Source: DASPWW01 sp963803425 (GTDB lineage Bacteria > Actinomycetota > Thermoleophilia > Solirubrobacterales > 70-9). From it: a DNA stretch of 64,000 nucleotides. Numbering within the stretch: the stretch's first letter is position 1; each line of letters opens with the position of its first letter. A program made the translations under genes and the position numbers. The stretch lies in contig CAWDMA010000001.1 of the NCBI GenBank assembly GCA_963803425.1, forward strand, positions 1,178,001-1,242,000. The letters run 5' to 3'. The notes below the pieces were generated by a model, which did not search any database, was not told where the DNA came from, and saw nothing but the letters and a program-made list of their open reading frames with translations. This document shows positions 52,239-60,678 of this stretch, one piece after another.

Positions 52239-52933
52239 ACCTCGAACTCCTTCTTGGAGAAGTTCCACAGCTTCCTTCCGGCCGCGACCTTGCGGAACGA
52301 TGAGGGGTCGCGATCGATCCCGCATCTCTGCAGCTGCTCCGATACGAGCGCGAAGTCGTGGCCCTCCATCTCGGCGTCGACCGCGTCCGCCCCGAGCGAG
52401 GCGACCTCGCCGCCGACGTAGATCGTCCCCTCGTACATCGAGTCGCCGAGCGCCTCGCCGGCGTCTTCGCACACGATCAGCGTGCCGCGCTGCATCATGA
52501 ATCCGCTCATGTAGCCGACGCTCCCGCCCACCACCACGGCGCCGCCCTTCAGCGAGATCGCCGCCCGCGAGCCGGCGTCTCCCGCCACGTACAGCTCGCC
52601 GCCGTGCATCGTCGCGCCGGCGCCGGTGCCGACGTTGCCGCCGACCTCCATCCGGCCCGACATCGCGTTCTCGGCGACGCCCCAGCCGGCGTTCCCGTCG
52701 ACGACGACGGTGCCGCCGTCGAGCATCCCACCGCAGTACCAGCCGGCGTCGCCCTTCACTCGCACGGTGATCTCGTCGAACAGCGCCACGCACAGGTTGT
52801 GGCGCCCGCCGGGGTTGAGCAGCGCCACCTCGGTGCGGCCGTCCGCCGCGGCGCGGCGAATCTCGCGATTCACATCCCGCGTGGAGCGGTCGGCGCAGTC
52901 GATCTCGAGCGCGTCGGCCGCTACCGCCGCCAC
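52220..52933 (-). CDS. GXGXG beta-helix subunit (N-methylglutamate synthase B-like), set 2
   Basis: A 237-residue beta-helix protein of the glutamate-synthase C-terminal type. Repeats include GGTVVVDGNAGWGVAENAMS, VGGNVGTGAGATMHGG, LKGGAVVVGGSVGYMSGFMM and YEGTIYVGGEVASLG. Start GTG 52,933 lies inside the amidotransferase gene; the 13-base overlap is the same as in set 1. Sequence similarity to set 1 is greatest in the coil turns. Confidence 0.86.
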   Translation of the reverse strand: MAAVAADALEIDCADRSTRDVNREIRRAAADGRTEVALLNPGGRHNLCVALFDEITVRVKGDAGWYCGGMLDGGTVVVDGNAGWGVAENAMSGRMEVGGNVGTGAGATMHGGELYVAGDAGSRAAISLKGGAVVVGGSVGYMSGFMMQRGTLIVCEDAGEALGDSMYEGTIYVGGEVASLGADAVDAEMEGHDFALVSEQLQRCGIDRDPSSFRKVAAGRKLWNFSKKEFEVWKTAL

Positions 52934-53823
52934 GAGCCCGATTCCCCCGCACCCAGCTCGCGCGGATGGATGTCGTCGTCCGGGAAGGCGGCGCGGATCG
53001 CAACGTCCTCCGATCCGAGCACGACGTACTCGTCCGTCTCCGCCATCAGCAGCGGCTTCAGCCCGAAACGGTCGCGGGCGAACCCGATCCCGTCGGCGGT
53101 GGAGACGAGGTAGGCGAAGCTTCCGTCCAGCTCCTGCACCGATCGCTCCATCACCTCGCCGAGCTCCTCGCCGCGCTCGAGCTGGTCGGCCAGGTAGCCG
53201 GCCAGCACCTCGGAGTCGTTGTCGGTGAGGAAGGTGTGGCCGCGGCCCTCGAGCTGGCGGCGGAGCTTGTGCTCGTTGGTGATGTGGCCGTTGTGGACCA
53301 GCGCGATGTCGGCGAACGGGCGCGCCCAGAACGGGTGCGAGTGGAGCGTGTCTACGCGGCTCTCGGTCGCCATCCGGGTGTGTCCGATCGCGTGCCCGCC
53401 CTCGAACGAGGAGATGTCGTAATCGCGGTCGAGCTCGTTGGCCGAGCCGACCTCCTTGACGATCTGCATCGAGTGCCCCAGGCTGAGCACGTCGAGCTGG
53501 CTGTCGGCTGCCTCGACCCTGTCGGCGAGCTCGCCGAGGTCGCCCTCGTAGCCGACCGTGGCGCTGAAGCCGCCCGGGGTGGGGGTTAGCTCGCTGACCG
53601 TGGCGAGCGCCTCGATCGCCTCGCGCGCCCGCTCCACCCGGCCGTTCCCGTTCGCCTGCAGCCGGGCGCGGAGCCGGTACCCCGCCTCCGCCGGCCCGTA
53701 CAGCGCCACCCCGGCGGAGTCGGGCCCGCGGCGGTTCAGCGCCTGCAGCATCTCGATCATCGTCCGACCGACCGGCCCGACGCGGGAGGAGTCCTTGAAC
53801 AGGATGCCGGCGATTCCACACAT
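52921..53823 (-). CDS. Class II glutamine amidotransferase subunit (N-methylglutamate synthase A-like), set 2
   Basis: The 300-residue second copy: Cys2 nucleophile (MCGIAGILFKD), LNRRGPDSAGVALYG, GHTRMATESRVDTLHSHPFW, LVHNGHITNEHKLRRQL and a C-terminal FGLKPLLMAETDEYVVLGSE. It starts at ATG 53,823 on the minus strand, 81 bases after the ligase gene. It probably supplies ammonia or methylamine to the synthase together with the two following subunits. Confidence 0.87.
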   Translation of the reverse strand: MCGIAGILFKDSSRVGPVGRTMIEMLQALNRRGPDSAGVALYGPAEAGYRLRARLQANGNGRVERAREAIEALATVSELTPTPGGFSATVGYEGDLGELADRVEAADSQLDVLSLGHSMQIVKEVGSANELDRDYDISSFEGGHAIGHTRMATESRVDTLHSHPFWARPFADIALVHNGHITNEHKLRRQLEGRGHTFLTDNDSEVLAGYLADQLERGEELGEVMERSVQELDGSFAYLVSTADGIGFARDRFGLKPLLMAETDEYVVLGSEDVAIRAAFPDDDIHPRELGAGESGSWRR

Positions 53824-53903
53824 GGGGCACGACCGAGTCTAGTGTGGGATTCCTCCACCTCCAATGGGACGCACCACCATAGATCGCCCCGTGATATGTG
53901 CGA

Positions 53904-55256
53904 TCAGAACAGCTGCAGGTAGTGGTCGCGCTCCCACTGGGTGATCTCCTCGTGGGCGCGCTGCCAGTCGCGGCGCTTGCAGCCGACGTAGTAGTCGAGG
54001 TAGTCGCCGTCCCGAACCCGGCCGAACGCCTTCCTGAGCACCTCGCACCGCTCCGCGTTGTTGGCCGCCTCAAACAGGTTCGGGGGCAGGGTCTCGATCC
54101 CGATCTGCTCGCGCTGCTCCGGCGTCGTCTCGTACATGTTCAGCGAGCTCGGGTCGCCGGGGTCGGCGCCCTGCTCGATCCCGTCCAGGCCGGCGGCGAG
54201 CACCGCGGTGGCGGCCAGGTAGGGGTTGCAGGATCCGTCGACGGTGCGGTCCTCGATCCGCCCCGCCTCCGGGATCCGCAGCATCATCGTCCGGTTGTTG
54301 TAGCCGTACGCGACGTACACGGGCGCCCACGTGGCGCCGCTTGTCGGAGCCCCGACGACGAGCCGCTTGTACGAGTTCACGGTGGGGGCGGTGAACGCGA
54401 TGTACGCCTTCGCGTGGGTCTTCAGCCCGCCGATGAACTGGTAGGCGAGCTCCGACAGGCCCAGCCCGCGCGGGTCGTCCTTCGGGTCGGCCTCGAACAG
54501 GTTCTTCTCGCCGTCCCACAGGCTCATGTGGAAGTGGCACCCGCTCCCGGTCAGGTGCGAGAACGGCTTCGGCATGAAGGTCGCCATCAGACCCCGCTCC
54601 TGGGCCATCGTCTCGACCATGTAGCGGAAGAAGACCGCCCGGTCGCAGGTTGTGAGCGCGTCGGCGAACTGGAAGTTCTGCTCGAACTGGCCGTTCGCGT
54701 CCTCGTGGTCGGTCGCGTAGTTGTCCCACCCCAGCTCGGTCAGGTTGCGGGACACCTGGGCGACGAAGTCGAGGCTTCGCGACAGCCCCCGCATGTCGTA
54801 GCAGGGCTGATCCATCGTGTCGAGCGGGTCGGCTACCTGGAGCTCGCCGTTCTCGTCGCGCCTCACCAGGAAGTACTCGAGCTCCGCGCCGATCCGGAAC
54901 TCGTACCCCATCGACTTGGCGCGCTCCATCTGGCGCTGCAGGATCGTCCTCGGGCAGTACGGCCAGTCCTCGCCCTCGACCTTGATGTCGCACGCGAACC
55001 GCGCCACCGACGGGTTCCACGGGAGCACGGTGAGGCTGTCGAGGTCGGGCATCGCGATCATGTCCGGGTCGTTCGGCCCCTGGCCGATGTCCCCCGCGGC
55101 GAACCCGGCGAACCCGGCGCCCTCGGAGACCAGGTCGTCCAGGTGGTGGGCCGGAACGAGCTTCGCGTTCGGCTTCCCGTTCAGCTCGACGAACTGGGCG
55201 AAGAAGAACTCGACCCCGCGGTCCTTGACCACCTTGCGAACTTCGTCAAGCGTCAT
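53904..55256 (-). CDS. Glutamine synthetase-like ligase (GlnT/gamma-glutamylmethylamide synthetase type), set 2
   Basis: The 450-residue second ligase is closer to the GlnT/GmaS type than the first: GAELEYFLVRRDE, YATDHEDANGQFEQNFQFAD, FMPKPFSHLTGSGCHFHMSL and PTVNSYKRLVVGAPTSGATW are the nucleotide, ammonia/amine and glutamate elements. GmaS uses methylamine and ATP to make gamma-glutamylmethylamide. It lies downstream of the ammonium transporter and small membrane proteins and upstream of subunits A-B-C. Which amine it uses cannot be settled from sequence. Confidence 0.86.
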   Translation of the reverse strand: MTLDEVRKVVKDRGVEFFFAQFVELNGKPNAKLVPAHHLDDLVSEGAGFAGFAAGDIGQGPNDPDMIAMPDLDSLTVLPWNPSVARFACDIKVEGEDWPYCPRTILQRQMERAKSMGYEFRIGAELEYFLVRRDENGELQVADPLDTMDQPCYDMRGLSRSLDFVAQVSRNLTELGWDNYATDHEDANGQFEQNFQFADALTTCDRAVFFRYMVETMAQERGLMATFMPKPFSHLTGSGCHFHMSLWDGEKNLFEADPKDDPRGLGLSELAYQFIGGLKTHAKAYIAFTAPTVNSYKRLVVGAPTSGATWAPVYVAYGYNNRTMMLRIPEAGRIEDRTVDGSCNPYLAATAVLAAGLDGIEQGADPGDPSSLNMYETTPEQREQIGIETLPPNLFEAANNAERCEVLRKAFGRVRDGDYLDYYVGCKRRDWQRAHEEITQWERDHYLQLF

Positions 55257-55272
55257 CGATCCTCCATTCGAG

Positions 55273-55671
55273 TCAGGGCTTGCTCTTCGCCTGCTTCGGG
55301 CTCTTCTCCTGAACGCTCATCACCTGACCGGTGTTGGCGTCGATCCTGACCACCGCGAGGTCCGAGAAGCGCTCGTTCTGGCCGGTCCCCCTCACCGAGG
55401 ACAGCGAGATGAACCAAAACGGCGATCTGTTGATGTCCTGGCGCAGGAACCTCGCTTGGACCTGCTCTGGGTCGAAGTCGACCTGGTCCTCGGCGGTCGC
55501 GATCGCCTGCTCCTGCGTCACCCGGACCTGATCTTGCTGCCACGGGCGGACGACGAAGAAGGCGAACAGGAGCACGGCCGCTACCACAGCGACCCGCGGC
55601 CAGGTCGGCCGTTCCCACCCGCCGATCCGGCGCGTCCGCGACCCGTTGCCGGCGTCGGCCAGGGACGTCAC
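55273..55671 (-). CDS. Small membrane-anchored protein, 132 aa
   Basis: The product has one membrane helix (VAVVAAVLLFAFFVVRP, about residues 28-44) and an outer domain of about 85 residues: RVTQEQAIATAEDQVDFDPE, SPFWFISLSSVRGTG and AVVRIDANTGQVMSVQE. The last part resembles a PepSY-like beta hairpin (V-x-I-D-A-x-T-G-x-V). The start is GTG 55,671. It is the third of three small membrane genes between amt and the second ligase, in the place where a PII gene often sits. GC content is lower here than around it. Confidence 0.7.
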   Translation of the reverse strand: MTSLADAGNGSRTRRIGGWERPTWPRVAVVAAVLLFAFFVVRPWQQDQVRVTQEQAIATAEDQVDFDPEQVQARFLRQDINRSPFWFISLSSVRGTGQNERFSDLAVVRIDANTGQVMSVQEKSPKQAKSKP

Positions 55672-55688
55672 GCCTGTGCTCTGGCTGA

Positions 55689-55856
55689 TCAGACCGTCGG
55701 GCGGAACTCGTTGCCGATATCCGTGAACAGCACGATTATCAGCACGATCACCGCGCAAAGGATCGAGATCGCGAGCATCGCGTACTCGAAGCCCCGAACA
55801 TGGGTCTGCTTCTCGGGAAACTCGATCTGCTTGTTCCTGCTGCCGTCGCTAATCAT
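55689..55856 (-). CDS. Single-pass membrane microprotein, 55 aa
   Basis: The protein starts MISDGSRNKQIEFPEKQTHV, then one membrane helix (AMLAISILCAVIVLIIVLF) and a short tail TDIGNEFRPTV. An almost ideal ribosome binding site (AAGGAGG) lies seven bases before ATG 55,856, strongly supporting translation. It belongs to the minus-strand unit between the 103- and 132-residue proteins and could be a transporter subunit or regulatory peptide for the ammonium channel. Confidence 0.75.
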   Translation of the reverse strand: MISDGSRNKQIEFPEKQTHVRGFEYAMLAISILCAVIVLIIVLFTDIGNEFRPTV

Positions 55857-55868
55857 TCGGTTGCCTCC

Positions 55869-56180
55869 TTATCGCGCGGCAGAGCCACGTGAGCCGAGTC
55901 TCGAAGCGTGATAGGCGATCAGACGCCGGTTCTCGAAGATCACCCAGGCGAGCAGGGCGATCACGGTGACCGCGATCCCCACCCACGTGAGAATGTAATA
56001 GGCGGTGTCTGCCGCGTGGCCTTCGGGCCCGTACGTCGAGCCGGGGCCGAACGTCATGAAGCCGGCGCAGTCCTGGTAGTTGCCCTGGAGGATGAAGTCG
56101 GCAGAGTCCTTGACTCGGTCGGCTTCCGATCCAGTGACTTTCGTGACGCAATCGGGCGCGCTGTCGATCACCGCAGGCAT
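55869..56180 (-). CDS. Small membrane protein with two cysteines, 103 aa
   Basis: The 103-residue protein is soluble over the first 60 residues, with Cys in SAPDCVTK and NYQDCAGF that could form a disulfide, and then crosses the membrane once (ILTWVGIAVTVIALLAWVIF) with a basic C-terminal end, so the N-terminal part is probably outside. AGGGGGCGGA precedes ATG 56,180. The gene lies 60 bases after the amt stop. I do not recognise the family. Confidence 0.7.
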   Translation of the reverse strand: MPAVIDSAPDCVTKVTGSEADRVKDSADFILQGNYQDCAGFMTFGPGSTYGPEGHAADTAYYILTWVGIAVTVIALLAWVIFENRRLIAYHASRLGSRGSAAR

Positions 56181-56239
56181 TCCGCCCCCTTCGCTCTGGT
56201 TGTCGCTCTACGCATCCTCATCCTCGTTCGGTCGAGCAC

Positions 56240-57681
56240 CTAGTCCACCTGTTTCGCGGCCGCGGCGAGCACCTTGTCGGCGGCCACCAGCTTCCCGTCA
56301 GGCTCGAACACCATGTCGGGCTCGCTGGACACCTCGGGCAGATAGTCGCCCTCGTACTCGGCGAAGTCCAGACCCTCGACCTCGACCTCGGGCGGGACCC
56401 GCAGCAGGTTGAGCTTCTTCAGGATGAACGCGGCCACCCAGCCGCTCAGGAACCCGAGCGGCAGGAAGCGTCGCCATCCCGATCAGCCTGGCCGCCGATG
56501 CGAGCTCTCCACGTTGTTGAGCCCCGTCGGGTAGCCGGCGGCGAACACGCCGACCCACAGCACGCCCGAGGAACCCGGCGACGCCGTGCACCGCGACTGC
56601 GCCGACGACGTCGTCCACGCGCATCTTCTTCTCGATCCAGCTGCGCGCGACCAGTACGGCGAGCGCCGCGGTCGCCATCGCCAGCAGGTAAGCCCAGCGT
56701 GGGGGCGTAGATGTCGGCGCCCGCCGACACCCCGATCACGCCGGCGAGGCCGCCGGAGACGGTCCAGAACGGGTCGCCCCTGCTGGCGAAGTAGCCGCCG
56801 GTGAAGCCGCCCGGCGAACCCGAAGGTGATGATCATCGCGATCGAGCCCAGGGTGGTCGGGCTGAGGTAGATGTTCGCCCAGCCCGGGAAGCTGGTCGAA
56901 GCGATCACCAGGCAGGCGGCGTAGAAGCCGTAGAAGCCGGTGAAGATCAGCATCAGCCCCATGCATCGTCATGTGGATGTTGTGGGGTCTGAACGTGCGG
57001 GCAAGCCGTCGCTTCGTGTACTTCCCGATCCGCGGGCCCAGGTTGAACAGCACCCCGAGCGCGAACGCGCCCGCGACGCCGTGGACGACCAGCGACGCGA
57101 TCGAGTCGTGGAACCCGAACCGCAGCGTCAGCCAGCCGCCGGCGCTCCAGCCCCAGGCGGCGTCGAGGATCCACACGACCGAGCCGAGCAGGACGGCGAG
57201 CAGCAGGTAGGCCGACAGCCGGATCCGCTCGAGCGTCGCCCCCGACATGATCGACGCCGTGGTCCACGAGAACAGCAGGAACGCGAGGAAGAAGATCAGG
57301 TTGATGTTGTTGGTCAGGTTCGGCCCGAGCAGGTCGCCCCACGGGATCCCGCCCTGGCACGCGGCACGCCGTGAAGTCGGTGCTGTTCGGGCTGATCGGC
57401 AGGCCGGGCTGGTTGCAGTTGTAGATCCACCAGCCGAAGTAGTAGAAGGTCGGCGTGACGACGGCGATCGTGAGGATGTTCTTCATCGCCGTGGCCATCA
57501 CGTTCTTGCGGCGAGCCGACGCCGGCCTCGTACGTCATGAAGCCGACGTGGATCAGCCACATCACCACGACGGTCCAGAAGTAGAACTGCTCCGCGAGGA
57601 TCGCGCTGTCGAAACTCAGGCTCTCCGTCGGAGCCGCCTGTACTTCAGCGCGTCGACCTGGGCAATGACGAAGTCGATCAT
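56240..57681 (-). pseudogene. amt: Ammonium transporter Amt, frame broken about ten times
   Basis: Fragments in alternating frames assemble into one Amt protein: AILAEQFYFWTVVVMWLIHV, FMTYEAG, RKNVMATAMKNILTIAVVTP, FYYFGWWIYNC, ILDAAWGWSAGGWLTLRFG, FHDSIASLVVHGVAGAFALG, PHNIHMTM, MGLMLIFTGFYGFYAACLVI, DDVVGAVAVHGVAGFLG and a C-terminal soluble tail ending KQVD. The two transport histidines fall in FHDSIA and VHGVAG-type segments. At nine junctions deleting one base, almost always C or G, restores the family sequence (about 57,515; 57,370; 56,962; 56,815; 56,692; 56,566; 56,500; 56,487; 56,472). Repaired length is about 475 residues. I think the gene is intact in the organism and the sequence is faulty. 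The start is ATG 57,681. Confidence 0.8.
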
Positions 57682-57774
57682 CCTCGCTCCCTCGCTTGGC
57701 TGTCACCCCGTGTGGCGGATGCTCACCCTCACCGTCGCGGGCCAACGTATCCGCATCCGGAGCGGGCGCGCAAT

Positions 57775-57789
57775 GACCAATCTGTACAT
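57775..57789 (-). promoter_or_regulatory. Candidate operator upstream of amt
   Basis: On the minus strand the site reads ATGTACAGATTGGTC, matching ATGTACnnnTTkGTy of the sites before the set 1 ligase (36,329) and soxD (61,943). A second, weaker ATGTAC (57,828-57,814, minus strand) lies 39 bases further upstream. The 227-base region 57,682-57,908 between amt and the GAF regulator holds no gene. Confidence 0.5.
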
Positions 57790-57908
57790 ACTTAGCGCCC
57801 GGAGGGTGTGCTCGAAGTACATAGGGCGGGACGCGATCCGCCGACTAGGATCAGCTTCGGGCCGCGACGTCGGTGGCTCGGGGAGAGAGGCCAGATGGAG
57901 AGCTCCGC

Positions 57909-59727
57909 TTGAGCGTCAGGACGGTCACCGAGGGTGGGGACGCGCTGCGCCGCGCCCGGCGCGAGAACGAGACCCTGTACGCGGTCATCAAGACGGTCTC
58001 GTCCTCGCTCGACCTGCGACCGGGTGCTGCGCGGGATCGTCGACATCACCACCGAGCGCGACCGGCTGCCACGCGTGCTTCATCTACTTCGTCGAGAGCG
58101 ACCGGCTGGTGCTGCGGGCGGCCTCGCCGCGCTACTCGAGCTTCGTCGGCGAGCTCGAGCTCGGGGTGGACGAGGGGCTGACCGGGATGGGTGGCGCGGA
58201 CCCGCACCCCCGAGTTCATCCGCGACAACGCGATCGCCGACCCGCGCATGAAGTACGTCCCGGAGCTCGAGGAGGAGCAGTTCCAGTCGATGATCGCGGT
58301 CCCGATCCTGTCGCAAGGCGGACGAGGTGATCGGGGTGGTCGTCCTGCACACGGAGGCGCCGCGTGAGTTCGACGACGAGCGTCCTCAACTTCCTCGTCC
58401 ACACCGCCTCGCTGGTCGCGGGCGCGATCGAGAACGCCCAGCTCTACGAGGAGACGCGCCGGCGCGTCCAGGCGCTCACGCACGCTGACCGCAGCTGAGC
58501 CAGGCGCTCGCCGCGGTCAACCTGCGCGAGGACCTCTACGACGCGGTGACGCGCGGGCGCCCGCGAGCTGCTCGGCGCCCGACGCGTGCCAGATCTACCG
58601 CCTCGACGCCGGAGGCCGACGAGCTGGTGCTGGCCGGGCTCGGACCCGACGACGCCGACGCCGCGCCACGGCCCGCGGCGGCGCCGCGGCGCTGGTGCTC
58701 GACCTGCTGCACGCACGCGGCAAGCGCGCCCGGGCGCGCGCGATCCGGACGCTGTGGCCCGACCGGCGACGAGGCGGAGGTGCTCGTGGCGCCGCTGGTC
58801 GCCGCGTGACGAGCAGCTCGGGATGCTGTGCTGCCTCGCGCGACCGGCGCGGGTTCACCGAGGAGGACGAGGAGCTGCTCGGCGCGGTCGCCGAACCAGG
58901 CCGCCGTCGGCCTGAAGAAGGCGGAGCTGATCGAGCGGCTCACCGCCGAGAACATCGTCAAGGACATGTTCGATGCGCTCGCGGCCGGGCTCGGTGGAGG
59001 CGGCCGAGGCGAAGGCGAGGCGAGGCGCGCTGCGACCTCGACCAGGCCGCACCTCTTCCTGCACGCCGAGCGGGCGCCGTCGGCTCCGGACGGCGGCTCG
59101 ACCTGGCCCGAGCTCGCGGCGCGGTTCGAGACCCGGCTGCGGCGGCTGTATCCGCGAGCGTTCTTCGACGCCCGCCACGACCGCGTCCGGGCGCTGGCGC
59201 CGCTCCCGGGCGAGCAGCCGCAGGCGGCGGAGCAGCTCCGCGACGAGTGCGAGCCGCTCGCCGGATCGAGGAGGGGCTGGTCGTCGGCCTCAGCGACGTC
59301 GACAGGGGCGCTGCCAGCGCCCGCCGCCGGATGCGCGAGGCCGCGGACGCGGCGCGCATCGGCCGCTCGCTCGCCGCGGAGGGAGGCGCGGTCTCCTACG
59401 AGCAGCTCGGCGCGTACCGCTACCTCGTCCATCTGGAGCTCGACGAGGCCCCGCACGATCGCTACCGGCAGGCGGTCGACGGCTGATCGAGTACGACCGC
59501 CGCCGCGGCGCCCGCCTGGTGGAGACGCTGGAGCAGTTCCTCGCGCGATCGCGGCGGGGTCACCGCGAGCGCCCGGGCGCTGTACGTGCACCCGAACACG
59601 GTCCGCCAGCGGCTGGAGCGGATCGAGCAGGTCGCCGGACTGGAGCTCCGCGAACGAGGACCTGCTGTCGCTGGAGCTGGCGCTGAAGCTGGCGCGGCTG
59701 CACCGTGTCCGGGCCGAGCAGGGATAG
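57909..59727 (+). pseudogene. GAF-GAF-PucR-type transcriptional regulator, frame broken many times
   Basis: After removal of surplus single bases the pieces form one protein of about 590 residues. A first GAF domain contains TVSSSLDLDRVLRGIVDITT (repaired), FIYFVESDRLVLRAASPRY and EFIRDNAIADPRMKYVPELE. A second GAF domain contains REDLYDAV, RLDA and GMLCCLA. The C-terminus is a PucR-type helix-turn-helix: ALYVHPNTVRQRLERIEQVA and LSLELALKLARLHRV. Such proteins are regulators sensing small molecules. It is divergent from amt and may regulate it. The start is TTG 57,909 after GGAGAGC, or GTG 57,873. Breaks near 58,020, 58,065, 58,187, 58,312 and 58,381 are all surplus bases. Confidence 0.75.
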
Positions 59728-59743
59728 CGGCAGGGTGGCGTCG

Positions 59744-59974
59744 CTAAGCGTGGCGGGCGCGGCGGCGCCGGGTCGCCAGCCAGATCCAGAAGACCGCGAA
59801 GCCGAGGATGTTGAGCAGAAAGACGAGCAGCACCCACCATGGCTTGATCAGGAAGGGCAGGTCCTTCTCCTTCCACAGCTCGTACCCGGTCAGGTAGCAC
59901 ATCACCAGCAGGGTGAGGAGGAGCACCGGGGGAAGCTGGCCGGTGAACACGAACAGGATCATCGCGGCGGCCAT
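59744..59974 (-). CDS. Small two-helix membrane protein (PLDc_N-like)
   Basis: A 76-residue protein with two membrane helices: FVFTGQLPPVLLLTLLVMCY and PWWVLLVFLLNILGFAVFWI, separated by TGYELWKEKDLPFLI, and an Arg-rich C-terminus. The second helix with its W-W-x-L-L-x-x-x-x-N-x-x-G pattern resembles the N-terminal anchor of cardiolipin synthase-type proteins. It is intact although both neighbours have broken frames. The start is ATG 59,974 on the minus strand. Confidence 0.65.
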   Translation of the reverse strand: MAAAMILFVFTGQLPPVLLLTLLVMCYLTGYELWKEKDLPFLIKPWWVLLVFLLNILGFAVFWIWLATRRRRARHA

Positions 59975-59994
59975 CCTACCGGCGGTGGATCGCG

Positions 59995-60678
59995 ATGACG
60001 ATCCGCGCCAAGCTCTACGCGGCGATCGCGCTGACGATCCTCGGGCCGGTCGTGACGATCGCGGTCGCGCTGCACGGAATGTCGCAGCTCGGGGACCGGT
60101 TCGATGAGGTGCAGGCCCGCGCGGCGAACGGAGTCGCTCGCTCGCGAGCTGAAGTTCGACGTCACCGACATGAACGGGTGGCAGACCGCTTATGGCTACG
60201 ACGGCGGTCGTTCCCGCCCGCAGTTCGTGCGCTCGGCCGACCGCCTGCGGCGACGGCTCGCGGTTGCCGATCGCACGCTCACCGACCCGCCCGAGCGCCC
60301 CGCCCTGGGCCGGGTGCAGCACGGGCTTCGCCGACTTCATGCGGCTCGACCGGGTCGCTTGGGACGCGCTCCAGAGCGGCGACCCTGGACGCACGAAGCG
60401 GATCCTGCTCGGGCCAGAGATCCGGAACTTCAGGGCGATGGCGGCGGCGACCGACCGGCTCGCCGACTACGAGATCTCGCGGGCCGCGGCGACCGACGCC
60501 GAGTTCGACGACACTCGGGAGGACACAAGGCGGCGGCTGATCGCGGTCGGGCTGGGCGCGGGGGTGGTGATCGTGCTGCTCCTGATCACCGCGAATGGAT
60601 ATCGCCCGGATGGCGCTCGAGGGCCAGCGCGCGCGCGACAGCGGCGGCGGTCAGCGTGAGGACGGCGGCTCCGGATGA
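59995..60678 (+). pseudogene. Two-helix membrane protein with a four-helix-bundle sensor-like domain, frame broken
   Basis: From ATG 59,995 (RAKLYAAIALTILGPVVTIA, first membrane helix) the protein continues with SLARELKFDVTDMNGWQTAY, FVRSADRLRRRLAVADRTLT, FADFMRLDRVAWDALQSGDP and NFRAMAAATDRLADYEISRA, then a second membrane helix LIAVGLGAGVVIVLLLITAN. That is a periplasmic four-helix-bundle as in chemoreceptors, but only a short cytoplasmic tail follows, so it has no output domain. Three surplus bases (near 60,127; 60,319; 60,598) break the frame. The stop at 60,676 overlaps the antiporter ATG. Confidence 0.6.

Noticed and set aside
36402..55256. Interpreting the two ligases as ordinary housekeeping glutamine synthetases
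   Set aside because: Both are embedded with split glutamate-synthase-like subunits; the second has the HEDANGQFE-type signature of the GlnT/GmaS branch. The first remains open, so the call is stated as type only.
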